NCBI GenBank assembly: GCA_963277665.1
Contig: OY728157.1
Location: 363,768,067 to 363,832,066, forward strand
DNA: 64,000 bases
Direction: 5' to 3'
Source of the DNA: Viscum album
Taxonomy: Eukaryota; Streptophyta; Magnoliopsida; Santalales; Viscaceae
Made by a program: the position numbers and the translations under genes
In this document: positions 13,245 through 23,059 of the stretch, piece after piece
Layout: the number at the start of each line of letters is the position of its first letter
Position numbering within the stretch: position 1 is the first letter of the stretch
The notes under the pieces: generated by a model
Told to the model about the DNA's origin: nothing
The model's input: only the letters and a program-made list of their open reading frames with translations
The model's database searches: none

Positions 13245-13252
13245 TATTTATA
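13245..13252 (-). promoter_or_regulatory. LTR-A TATA box
   Basis: The - strand reads CCAGCCTATAAATACCCC. The sequence is at the same place in LTR-B (33632-33639) and LTR-C (42469-42476). Transcription would start some 30 bp lower, near 13215. In LTR-A it would read out into the outer element. Confidence 0.65.
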
Positions 13253-13318
13253 GGCTGGAGAAACCCTAGGCAAAATTTCAAATAAGGCGCGCAAGTCACC
13301 TGAGCAACCAATTGGTGG

Positions 13319-13338
13319 CGCGCAAGTATACTTGCGCG
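13319..13338. promoter_or_regulatory. Perfect 20-bp palindrome in LTR-A U3
   Basis: CGCGCAAGTATACTTGCGCG is its own reverse complement and lies about 70 bp upstream of the LTR TATA box. It joins two opposed copies of the GCGCAAGT motif that recurs through this region. In LTR-B (33706-33725) the palindrome is spoiled by CpG to TpG changes. A binding site for a dimeric factor is an inference. Confidence 0.55.
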
Positions 13339-13471
13339 ACCCAAGTGCATTTGAATCTTGGTTCATTCCTTTGTCAATTTTTGATGTTTCCTTCAAAGGA
13401 TGAATCACTTTGAGTTCAAGGTATTTCTATTTTCATTCCTTTAGACTCTGTGACGGAAAGGAGCGTCAACA

Positions 13472-13484
13472 AAAGTCCCCCCTC
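13472..13484 (-). other. Polypurine tract of the complete unit
   Basis: On the - strand GAGGGGGGACTTT abuts the TGTTGACG start of the 3' LTR. This is the expected plus-strand primer site. The same tract borders LTR-B at 33859-33871. Confidence 0.75.
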
Positions 13485-13548
13485 AGAGTTGGATTCGAAA
13501 GAAACAAGGATGTGACTCTGAGGCAAAGAATAAAATCAAAGGAAAGGC

Positions 13549-13680
13549 GGTGCACAAGTGTTGAACACGCAGAGGGTGGAGCGCAAGTGTTGAACACGCA
13601 GAGGGTGGCGATCAAGTGTTGAATGCACAGAGGGCGGCGCGCAAGTGTTGAGCGTGTAGGCATCCGCACGCAAGGATGCA
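13549..13680 (+). repeat. Four tandem copies of a 29-30 bp GCGCAAGTGTTGAACACGC unit
   Basis: Units start near 13549, 13578, 13608 and 13638. Each has GCGCAAGTGTTGA (or a one- or two-base variant), then ACACGC and AGAGGGYGG. The array lies just upstream of the PMD TATA box. It is conserved in the second unit at about 33936-34065. Short reading frames through it on either strand are artefacts of the repeat. Confidence 0.8.
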
Positions 13681-13688
13681 TCCTGGCC

Positions 13689-13696
13689 TATAAATA
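13689..13696 (+). promoter_or_regulatory. TATA box of the antisense PMD gene
   Basis: CCTATAAATATGCAG, with TATAAATA at 13689-13696, precedes a likely non-coding first exon. A plausible 5'UTR intron runs from GTAATA at 13816 to TGCAG at 14010, six bases before the PMD start codon. The element is preserved in the second unit at 34076-34083. It faces away from the LTR TATA box, about 440 bp distant. Confidence 0.6.
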
Positions 13697-14015
13697 TGCA
13701 GTCATTCTCACGCAAAGCCACCAGATCTTGAATTTCTTTCTCTCATCGCGCAAGTTGGTCTTGTCAGGCAAGTTACTTGTTTTCTGCTGTTTCACTATTG
13801 TCGCACTGCTGTAGAGGTAATAGGACTTGCGCGGTGACACTTGCACGCCAAATAATTGCGCGACACAGCCATACTTGCGCGACACATCCAAACTTGCGTG
13901 CCAAAATTAGACTTTCACGCCTTAATGCCTTTGACATTTTTTTAAATTTCTTCACAAATTTTATAAAAAATCAACCCATTTAAGAGTTAATTTATTCAAA
14001 TTTTGTGCAGATTCA

Positions 14016-17000
14016 ATGGCTCTCAAGAGAATCGGAATGGATGATGAACTATAAAGCAAGCGACTTGATGATATGATGAGCATCATTGGCCATGATTATT
14101 ATACTTTCTACAACAGAACTCTCCCAGATTTGGATAAATATTTGAAGAAGTATCATTGTGACTTCCCCCAGAGCATTTATCTGCCTTTGTATGGATATGG
14201 TCATCTGCGAGAAGTTACCATTCCAGAGGCAAATAACTATCTCCCAATTTCTTGGTTTTAGAATTACACCAACTTTGCTTCAGCAAATATTTCATGTGGA
14301 GGAGCGTTTTTAAATACCGGAATAGTAGAGAAGGCCCATATGATGCATCATAGCCCTTGTACACCAGATCTGAAACTTCATAAGCCCGAGCTGCAACCAC
14401 ATTGTTATCCATCAATTTTCAGAAACTCTCAGATGGATCAATCCAAAGGTTGGAAGAAGATTTGGGACTTCCATCGTGGAGGAGGTGTGAAGCCAACTTG
14501 GATGTGGGAATACTGGGTGCGACAAGCATGTGCAGAGTTTGTCAAGTATTTGAAAGGAGTTGCGATATATGAAGCCGTCTGGGTTGGGAAAACATATGTT
14601 TACAGGCATGATAACTTAATGTCGGAGATACTTAGCCATTGGAGCCTAGAAACCAATTCTTTTCATCTGACTCATGGAGAAGTAGGCATCAGTATGTGGG
14701 ATTTCCACAAGATCTCAGGGGCTCCAATTTTGGGTGATATGTATGATGAATTCATCCCTCCCAAGGTGACTTGGAATGATTCAGAGAAAACTCCAGCTTT
14801 AGCTTGGGAATTATTTAAAATTTTCCACAATATTAAGAGTTCAGAGACCTCCTTAACTCATTATAGAAAGGATATTCATCCAGAGGAGTGGATGAATATG
14901 TTTCTTATCGAGAAGCAGGAGAAGGAGACGAAGGAGAAGGGATCCAAGAAGGAAAGGCCCACTCATCCTACCACCTATCCCAAAACAGAGAAAAGGGGTG
15001 CTCCTGTCACATTATGGCCGACTCTAGAAGCAGGAGAATTTGAGAAATGGGGATATGAGGTGAATTAGAGGATCCCAAAGAAGACTCGTCTGGCAGGATT
15101 TTTGACCTTGTGGCTAAATGTTTATCTTTTTCTAGTCAAGGACGCGAAGGGAGGTGTCAGGCCAGGGACCTTCGTTATTGCGGCTAAGTTGGATGAAGGA
15201 AAAATGGTTGGGTTGGCTACCCCCATTTTATCAAAGATTCACAGGAGTTTACTCCATGTCTTCATGTGTAAGTCTCCTTTGATAATAGTGGGACCATTCT
15301 AGGTTTTTTGGGGATGGATCGCCTCTCACTTCAGGATGTATAATTTACCGAATGGAGTACAGATTCCTGGAAGTTCTTTCAGGCCATCAGTGCAGGAATT
15401 CTCTGGAATTTCTCCACTAGCTCTCAACTCTTATGACATGAAGGTGAGGCTGAGCATGTATAAGGAATTTAATTTCTTTCCTTATGGAAATCCACCAACT
15501 GGGTGGTTTTTTGATGATGGAACAGCCAGTCTGGATTTAAGGGCATACATGCTGGCCTGCAGAGACGGTGTGCTGGTCGCCAAGATTGACGGAAAGATTA
15601 TATGTGAGGCCTATGCTCCATATAGATTTGCACATCAATTCAAGTGTTTGCAGCAGACTTTTGTATCTCCCCCTATGCATATCAGGTTAGAGAAACATCC
15701 AATGGTTGCCCGGCAACTATGGTTGCTGACATCTAGGGAGAAGATCGGGGCAGTGTTTGAGCTACCAGTTGAAAAAGTGGCATATAACTTGACTACATGG
15801 TATGCTGAACACTGGATAGCATCATACCCTAAAGGGGAGATGAATCACCCGGTTTATCAGGTGGAAAAAAGGAATAGGACTGTAGAGAAAGAAACCCTTC
15901 CTCATGAAGGTGATGCTTCCCCACCTGAAGCTGATTCGCCGGATTCCTCATCTAGGACTGACTCACCAGATTCCCAAGATGGGGATAATGAGGCACAACA
16001 AATGGAAAAGTGGCCTCGTGCCCGATATAATCCTCCAGTCAAAATCAAAAGACCCACTCCATCAACTCCTGGTAATCTACTTCATTGTGGCAATTTTAAT
16101 CACCATTACTTTAGAGAGCAATAAGTATTATTTTATTATTCTCTATCAGTAGTTGCAGGAGCTGGGAAGAAACTGAAGTCCAAGATTGTAGGACCTTCTT
16201 CGCAGCCTTCTGGTAAATGTACTGAATATCTACGACCAGAGGCTGTCCAGACATGGAAAAGCTTATACTATGGTTCTGAAACTACCTGGATGGATTTATG
16301 CGAGGGGATACACCTCCCTGGAATTGGGAATCTTTTGGCTTCTATAGATATTCATTACAACGATAACCCCGGTGAAGTGTGGGCTTATATTAGAGAGCTG
16401 GAAATGCTCATATATGCCACTAACAATTCCATTCCTGTCACTAAGAAGGTGAAGGAAATGATAGATCATGGCACCGCTAAGGGGACTGATGCTTTCGAAG
16501 ATGAGGAGTGGCATGATTATATGGCTCCTAAAGATGTAAGTTTTCTTTATTTATTTGCTTTGAAACTTGATTTCAGTCAAAGCTTTATTACTCAAGGAAA
16601 TAATTTTCTTCATCCTGCAGCTTGCAAAGAAAGGAACTACTGAGGTTCCTTCGCCACAGTATAGACCTGGTGGTACTGCCATCAGGGCTGTTGCTGAATC
16701 TCCTCGCGATTCGGGCAAGATATCTCCAGGCCAGCAGGCCATGGATGAGGAGCTGGCAATGGCTTTCCATTCTCCAATTCAGGTACCTGTAATGGAGACT
16801 ACCGACACTCCAAAAAATCCAAGGAAGTAAAAGCAACGAAGGAGGAAGTCCATAGCTAAACGCTTCATTGGTAGTGGTAAGTCCTTTGGGTAATCATGAG
16901 TCTTTAACCATGAAAATATTGCTCATCTTCCTTGGGATTGTAGGGGATTCTTCAAATTCACCTCTGAGGGAGAGGACTGATCCTCCTTTGAGGACCATGG

Positions 17001-18651
17001 AGGGTGCTGTGGAACAATCGCAAATTCAGGCTGACTTGGCTGCTCCTGGAGAAGAGCCAGCATTTGTTCTCAGTATCCCTCCTGCTACTGTTGTAATAAG
17101 AGAATAACCTACTTCTGGTAAGTTAACAATGCTTCATAAAATGTTGAATGAAACATCGACTGACTTCCATTCTGTGATACTTCAGGTTCAACCCCTGCAT
17201 TAAAGCTTTTGGAGGCTATTGCAATTGATGACGTGATTTTATCTGAAGATGTTGTCTAGGGTCAGGGACCGCAGGATGGAGGTTTCCAAGAAGACACATC
17301 AAATGCTCCCACTGGTGAGAATAACCAGGATTCTGAGATGACATTAGATGAAATGATGGAACTTGGCGCATCTTTCGAAGATTTTATAAATCATGTTAAA
17401 TTACAATGTAATTTAGAAGATTATGGACGTGAGTGTTATCCTTCATCTTATTAAAAAAAATCTTATTACATGTCTAATCATGATCGGTTCAAATGTGCAG
17501 TTATGTCTGAGCAAGCTACTGAGCTACCCATGCCTGAAGCGGGTACATAAAACCCTAATATTGTAGAGACATTAGCACAAGTAGAGATGAACCCCGCAGA
17601 GCTTCCTCAAACTCACCCTGAAAATCCTACTAAAGCTAGGAAAGACGAGGAGGAGCCTTCTCAAGTTACTGATCTACCGTTGGGTAAGGGATAACAATAT
17701 GCGACTGTACTTAATTTGAAAGATAGCCAATTAACTTTTTTTATCCATTGAAACTAACCAAAGTTTTCAATTGATTATACAGGTCCATCAATTTCAGTAG
17801 TTAGATCTGGAGGTGAAGCTTCAGCCTCTACCCCAACAGGAATTGAAAGTGAGGAAGCACATGTCAGGGGGGAAGGAGCAGAATGGGGTACTTCCATGAG
17901 TGCATTAATTCCAGATTACATTCCCCCTTGTGACAGTGCTGCTGAGTCAGACCCGGAAGTTCAAAAGGTGTTCCAATTTTCACGACGCAAGGCATGGCAG
18001 AACATATGGAAAATTATATCTGAAGTGCCTCTAGAGTTTCTGTCATTGAAGATTCCCCGGCTGTCATCCATATTTGTCATATTGGTACTTGGCGCTTTTG
18101 GATATGAAAAGATCCATGCCGCAGTGAAACGAGTCATCTTAAGGAGGGAGCAGGAGAAAAATTTCCATGAATATCTGACCAGGGTGAAGCTGTCAGCCAA
18201 CATCAGTGAATTTGAGGTTGCGGTATCCCGAGATGAGGCTGACTATGCTGTCAAGATCAAGGATCTGAAGCATAAGATCAAAGATAAATTCATCCAGTAG
18301 ATGCACCTTCAGCAACAGTTATATTTTTTTACTAGGGAACTTGACCAACTCAATAATTCATTGGAGTGATATCCAGAAAATGGGATAAAATCCATCGTGG
18401 ATGCCAATAAAGCACTCCATCAAGCTGAAAAGAGTGAATTTAGTCAAGTGCATGAGCTTCAAGTAGCTTCTGATGAAGCTCGGGATGTTGTACATCAAGT
18501 GAAGACTTATGTTGACAGCCTCTTGTAATTTCATGGAAAAGAGAAGAGACTCCAATCTGTGGATGTCCTTCTAACTTTTGTGCATCAAATGGAAAGAACG
18601 TTTTCATCTTCAATCATTTATGCACGTATTTTCCTTTGCTACATTCTTTAG
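14016..18651 (+). pseudogene. Antisense plant mobile domain (PMD) gene, seven coding exons, decayed
   Basis: Start ATG at 14016, right after a TGCAG acceptor. Exon 1 (14016-16071) holds the PMD (aminotransferase-like plant mobile domain): HWSLETNSFHLTHGEVGISMWDF near 14640, and LWLNVYLF, FLVKDAKGGVRPGTF, FFPYGNPPTGWFFDDG and IDGKII blocks up to 15600. GT-AG introns at 16072-16158, 16536-16620, 16877-16943, 17118-17185, 17429-17500 and 17684-17782 all keep frame; five are phase 1. The last exon encodes a charged, probably coiled-coil tail ending at TAG 18649-18651. The total is 4158 nt, exactly 1386 codons. Premature stops include TAA at codon 13 and TAG at 14259, 15066, 15300 and 18298. PMD proteins (MAIN/MAIL family and transposon-borne relatives) act in the nucleus in plants. 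This copy's function is unknown. Confidence 0.85.
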
Positions 18652-19100
18652 ATTTTTAACTAAGCCAATGGGCCTTGTAATCATAGTTTGATTTTTTCAC
18701 TAGGATTATTATAAATAACCCTACAAACTTTGAATCTTTTAATTTCTAAATATTACCTAAATCATACAAAATATATGTTTAGTGAGCTGGAACTTGACAT
18801 TTATTTAGAGTTCCCTTGTCTTTTTTGGGTAGTTTAAAGTCATACACATTGGACATAAAAGGCTAATGTTTAAGGTCGAAATAGCTTTGACCGGATGGAT
18901 TAAAAATGGACTCAATTCCTTGACAATTTTTCTGAAAACATATTACCACACTCAAGTATGATGGAAAAAAATGTAAACTATGACTTCAGAAATTTTGAAT
19001 CTGAGGAATGATATGAAAAAGGGATAAAAAGCATTAGAAGAATTAGTTCCCAAGAATGAAGTTACCATTATTTAACAAACCTATTATGGGGTTGAATTAT

Positions 19101-19714
19101 GCAGGGCCACCTAAGGGAATTGACTGCATAGTCAAATAATAGCATCTTTCAGCTGACAATTCTGTTATGTAGACTACTTAAGCAAGGCCGCCTAAGGGCA
19201 CGTGCTGCATAGTCAGGCAAAAGAATTCTCAGAAATTTACTTTTCTACTGCTAAAAATCCAGTGAATGTTTATGGAGATTCAAATTTTCCAAATCATAGA
19301 GTTTGCTGTATGGAGAGAGGTACTTGAATATGGAGAAGATATTTTCAAAAAAGATTGTCTAAGAACTGGATGAATGTCATTCCTACGAAGGTCTGACCCA
19401 AACGTAGGGAAGGGAAATATAAACCATAGACTTGAATACTTTCAAATCATGAAAAATAACATGGGACAAATATGTTAAGGATGGCTATTTTTGCAGATCC
19501 CTACACATTTTCATTAAGACCAATAAGTACAAAAGAGGTTTTCTTTCCAGGAATGAATTTACCACTATTTAAAAAACCTGTTAGGGGGTTCAATTATACA
19601 GGGCCACCTTAAGGCATTGGCTGCATAGTCAAATAATAGTATCTTTTGGCTGAGAAGTCTGTTATGTAGACTTTTTATGCAAGGCCGCTTAAGGTCACGT
19701 GCTGCATAGTCAAG
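19101..19714 (+). repeat. Four copies of a CCTAAGGGCA...CTGCATAGTCA motif
   Basis: Copies are at about 19101-19136, 19183-19217, 19599-19633 and 19680-19714, in two pairs. Each has GGCCRCCTWAGG, then a variable triplet, then GCTGCATAGTCA. Two copies include CACGTG, the G-box core. The flanking text (ccaRgaatgaaKttaccaYtattta) is also repeated, so the pairs arose by duplication. The second unit has the same four near 36787, 36869, 37286 and 37368. Confidence 0.75.
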
Positions 19715-19949
19715 AAAAAGAACTCTCAGAAATTGGAAATTTTGTGAACAGAAGTCAAGAAAAAAGTTATGAAGATCTAAAAAATATTTAAGGTTAGGAT
19801 TATCACACATAAAAATGGGCATTTGTTCAATGCATGTAGAGATACATAGACCAATGCTAACCAAAATCATGTTGTGGCTGGGTCCTGAATTGAAATGTTG
19901 GACTTCACTATGTATCCCATAAGGATAGGAATTAATCCATATGTAGTTC

Positions 19950-21185
19950 TTGAAATACAGTTTAACGTTGTGTGGGATGAATTTATGAGAGATATTAGTT
20001 TAGGGTCATAGAGCTTGGACCATAATAATGAATACATAGTGTGTATTTTCATGAGGATTTTTCAGCCAGGGGACTGAAAGTGGAATTTGGGGTTAGTCCC
20101 AAAGACTTGGGGTTGGATTCGAGGGACACTCAAACATTCCTACATATCCCATAAGGATGGTAATCAAGCCTACGTAGTTCTAGAAATAACCTCTGTATAA
20201 ATTTGGTTCGTACATGTGAAAGGTGAAAGGGGACTTTAGTGCAATGATGTTTTGACCCAAGATAAAAGGTTCGGGCATTTCCATGTATGCACTTAGTCTT
20301 TAGAATGTAACGTGATTGGAAATCAATGTAAATAATGATTCCCTCTTAGGTGAGGGTATCAAAGAATGTTGTAGTTTATTGTCATACAGGAAAAAAGTGT
20401 TTTACAGTTTAACGTCGTATAGCAAGGACAAAGGTGAACCAATTTAAAGATGTTGATTCTGAGGGCGGTTTTACAAATCAACATTGTATGAGATGCAGAT
20501 GAACCGATGTGAAGAGATTGGTTTTGGGATTGAACCTCGGGAGGTTGCCTACGTACCCATCCTAAAAGGCAAGGATCAAAGTCCGCGTAGTTCAATTTAA
20601 AGAATGAATTAGTGATCAAGTTGTTCTTGAGGACAACGACCTAAAAATGGTGTTGGGACTTACGCATGGTTAGCGGCTCAGGGAGGGTGTTATGGTTGAA
20701 GTTTACTGTAAGATCATGTGAGTCATACTCAGTGTGAGAAACAATAGGTAGCAACAACCTTAACGATGCACAGTTTGATGTCGTGTAGGACATATAAAGG
20801 GACTATGCAATTTAAAGTCTTGCAGTAAGGACTATTGGTGTTGTATAGTTTAGTGTCATGTAGTAGGGACAGAATACAGTTTAACATCATGAAGGACGTA
20901 TTAAGGGATCTCTGTACAGTTTAGCATCATGTAGTTAGGACGATGGAGACAATACATTTTAATATCATGTTGGACAAAAAGGGGAACTGTGCAGTTTAAT
21001 GTCATGTAATAAGGACAAAAGAGGACACAGTTTAACATCATGTTGGAAGTATTAGGGACTTTTTCACAGTTTAATGTCATGTATCTAGGATGTCACAGTT
21101 TAACGTCTTGCTGGACGAAAAGGTTAAAAATAGTTTAAGGTCATATGCTTGGACTATGGATGGTTAAATTTAACGTCTTGCGGGA
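19950..21185. repeat. Array of about 13 CAGTTTAACGTCATGTAGG-type repeats
   Basis: Copies near 19945, 20400, 20765, 20846, 20876, 20917, 20951, 20988, 21022, 21065, 21097, 21132 and 21165, packed 30-45 bp apart toward the pol end. The reverse complement, CATGACGTTAAACTG, is the same motif found in the outer element's 3' region at 9935-11190 and 42905-44345, in the same orientation relative to pol. Confidence 0.75.
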
Positions 21186-21201
21186 CGAAAAGGTATTTGT
21201 G

Positions 21202-22609
21202 TTACACAAAATACTTCTTCATAAATATGGAATTGGTTAGAGTAGTGATGAGTTCTCCATCCATTGAGATTAAAGAATAATCTCCATTGGAGTAGACCTT
21301 ATGTATTGAATAAGGTCCTTCCCATTTTGGCTCAAGCTTGGGAGGTTTCTTTCCTGGTATCATTGGAGTTCTGAGAACTAATACCAATTCTCCCTGAATG
21401 AATGAACGAAGACAAACTTTTTTTGTTGAAAGCTCATGCTATTCGATTCTGATAGACTTCCAAATGGTGCAGGGTGCATAATATTTTCTCATCTAACCAT
21501 TCTAATTCATCCAATCACTTTTGATATTGTTCATCTGTAGATGACTGATCACAAATGGCTACTATGAGCGAGGGTAATTGAACCTCAATTGGCAAGACTG
21601 CTTCCGTTCCATATACCAATGAATATAGAGTTGACCGCGTTGTAGTGCGGGTGGTGGTCCGATAAGCCCATAAAGCATGAAAGAGTTTATGAGGACATGA
21701 CTTCTTATCTTTATCCACCATATTTTGCAGTATATTTGACAGAGTCTTGTTGAAATCTTCTATCTGGCCATTGGCCGCTGCATGATACCAAGATGAATGG
21801 TTGGATTTGATGTTGTATTCTTGATACAACTTTCTCACCTCGGATGACCAGAAGTTGGTTCCATTTTCCATCAATATGGTATGAGGGACACCAAATCTGG
21901 TAATGATGTTAGACTTGATGAAGATAACCATTCATTTAGAACTAACTTCTTTGAGAGGTATCACCTCTGCCCATTTAGAAATGAAGTTAGTAGTAGTAAG
22001 AATGTACTTAAACTGCTTGGATGTAGCCGAAGGATAAGGTCCTACTATATCCATTCCCCATGTGGCAAATGGCTATGAGTATTTAGCTGCATGAAGCAAC
22101 TCTGGGGGTTGATGAATGAAGTTGGCATGTACTTGTCAAGAATGACATTTATTTGTGAAATCAACACAATCTTGTATCATTGAAGGCCAAAAGTATCCAA
22201 GCCTTCGAATTTGATTAGATAGTCTATGTCCAGACTGGTGGCCACCACAGAATCCTGCATGCACTTCTTTCATGATAGTCATTGTCTCTTCACCATCAAT
22301 ACATCTGAAGATAACTCCATCAAAACCACGCTTGTAGATAATTTTCTCTAAGTGATCTGAGCTATCAAAAAGAGTGAAATTGACCACACGTCTCTAGACT
22401 TATTCTTTCCTAGATCTATCAGGTGGAAGTGTTCCATTTTAAAGGTATTCCCTGATAGGTGTCATCCATCTTGTATTATGACCATATAGTTCAGAGATGG
22501 GACTAATTTCATTGATTTCCTCTGTTCTGGCTTGAAAATAAGGTGAAATTGTATGACGGTGGGAAATACTGATGGTTGCCTCATCCCGATTTGGATCTGC
22601 CAGAGCTGT
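21202..22609 (-). pseudogene. Inner unit 1 integrase (pol 3' end), decayed
   Basis: The zinc-binding H2C2 domain is at 22270-22136 (HAGFCGGHQSGHRLSNQIRR ... KCHSC). The catalytic core is broken near 22080-21930. The frame 21931-21515 carries MENGTNFWSSE, NIKSNHSSWYHAAANGQIEDFN and PYSL/LPIEVQLPS segments. The C-terminal frame 21387-21202 (PPKLEPKWEGPYSIHK ... MKKYFV, stop at 21202) completes pol. The second catalytic Asp position holds Glu, as in the other copies. TGA at 21515-21517 interrupts the linker. Integrase would insert the cDNA and create the 5-bp target duplication seen here. Confidence 0.85.
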
Positions 22610-23059
22610 GGCTATATTATCCAGTGAATCAGCTTGGGAATTTTGTGATCTCGGGACTCAGTTCCGTAGGAAATTACACCATTAACTCTCTGACGTAATC
22701 ATACAAAGGGATTAGTTCTTCTTTTCTGATTTCATAATCCCCATTGACTTGTTTGATTACCAGGTCTGAATCACCTTTAACCTTTAAGTGACTCACTTGT
22801 GCTTAAAGCGCCAATTCCAATCCTGCGATAAGAGCTTGGTATTCCACTTCATTATTTGTATCGCCTCCCAACAATGAGAATGAATAAGGTAACACTGCCT
22901 TTTTTGGAGAAATGAGTACAATTCCTAACCCAACTTTGTTGAATTTAGGATTTTCCGTTTTCCTTCCTGTTGGACTTCTGGAAGCACCATCAAAGTACAT
23001 TTCCCATGTTTGAAGAATATCTTGAATAGAGAAGACTTCCTCATCAGGGAGTTCAATAT
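22610..23059 (-). pseudogene. Inner unit 1 second RNase H (archaeal type)
   Basis: Begins with WEMYFDGASRSPTGRK, continues with GLGIVLISPKKAVLPYSFSLLGG and TNNEVEYQALIAGLELAL, then meets TAA where the second unit has CAA. Beyond the stop it reads HLKVKGDSDLVIKQVNG and IRKEELIPLYDYVRELMV. The acidic residues expected for RNase H (D in YFDGA, E in NNEVEY, D in GDSDLV) are visible, so the domain was catalytic before decay. Dual RNase H arrangement assigns the element to the Tat group. Confidence 0.8.

Larger units (their letters stand above)
11395..13471 (-). repeat. LTR-A (3' LTR of the complete unit)
   Basis: 2077 bp, the same length as LTR-B and alignable throughout. It begins TATTTCCT where LTR-B has TGTTTCCT, so the terminal TG has mutated, and ends CGTCAACA. 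The right boundary is set by the adjacent polypurine tract and by LTR-C ending TTTCAACA before the target duplication. Read on the - strand, U3 runs from 13471 to about 13215 and the remainder is an unusually long R-U5. Contents include a hairpin-forming repeat array at 12295-12600 and GCGCAAGT-type motifs from about 12840 onward. Confidence 0.9.
18652..21201 (-). other. Inner unit 1: non-coding region between pol and the antisense PMD gene
   Basis: No gene on either strand; short frames here have no family resemblance. It contains four copies of a GCCGCCTAAGGGCACGTG...CTGCATAGTCA motif (19101-19714) within a roughly 200-bp segment duplicated at about 495 bp spacing. It also contains a dense array of CAGTTTAACGTCATGTAGG-type repeats from 19950 to 21185. 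Two transcripts would converge here: pol from the right and PMD from the left. Confidence 0.7.

Noticed and set aside
13466..13955. Several overlapping 60-71 codon frames on both strands, repeated at 33853-34342
   Set aside because: They run through the tandem GCGCAAGT array and promoter region; their cysteine/proline-rich text is the repeat translated and has no start context.
14016..18651. PMD gene as a host gene captured between two retrotransposons
   Set aside because: It lies between pol and the 3' LTR in both units and in the outer element, so it belongs to the elements.
19565..20619. - strand frames of 61-101 codons, conserved at 37251-38305
   Set aside because: Conservation is explained by duplication of the whole unit; they run through repeat arrays and have no counterpart in the outer element.
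19950..21185. CRISPR-like array of short regular repeats
   Set aside because: The units are degenerate, the spacing is irregular, the setting is a plant retrotransposon, and no cas-like gene is present.
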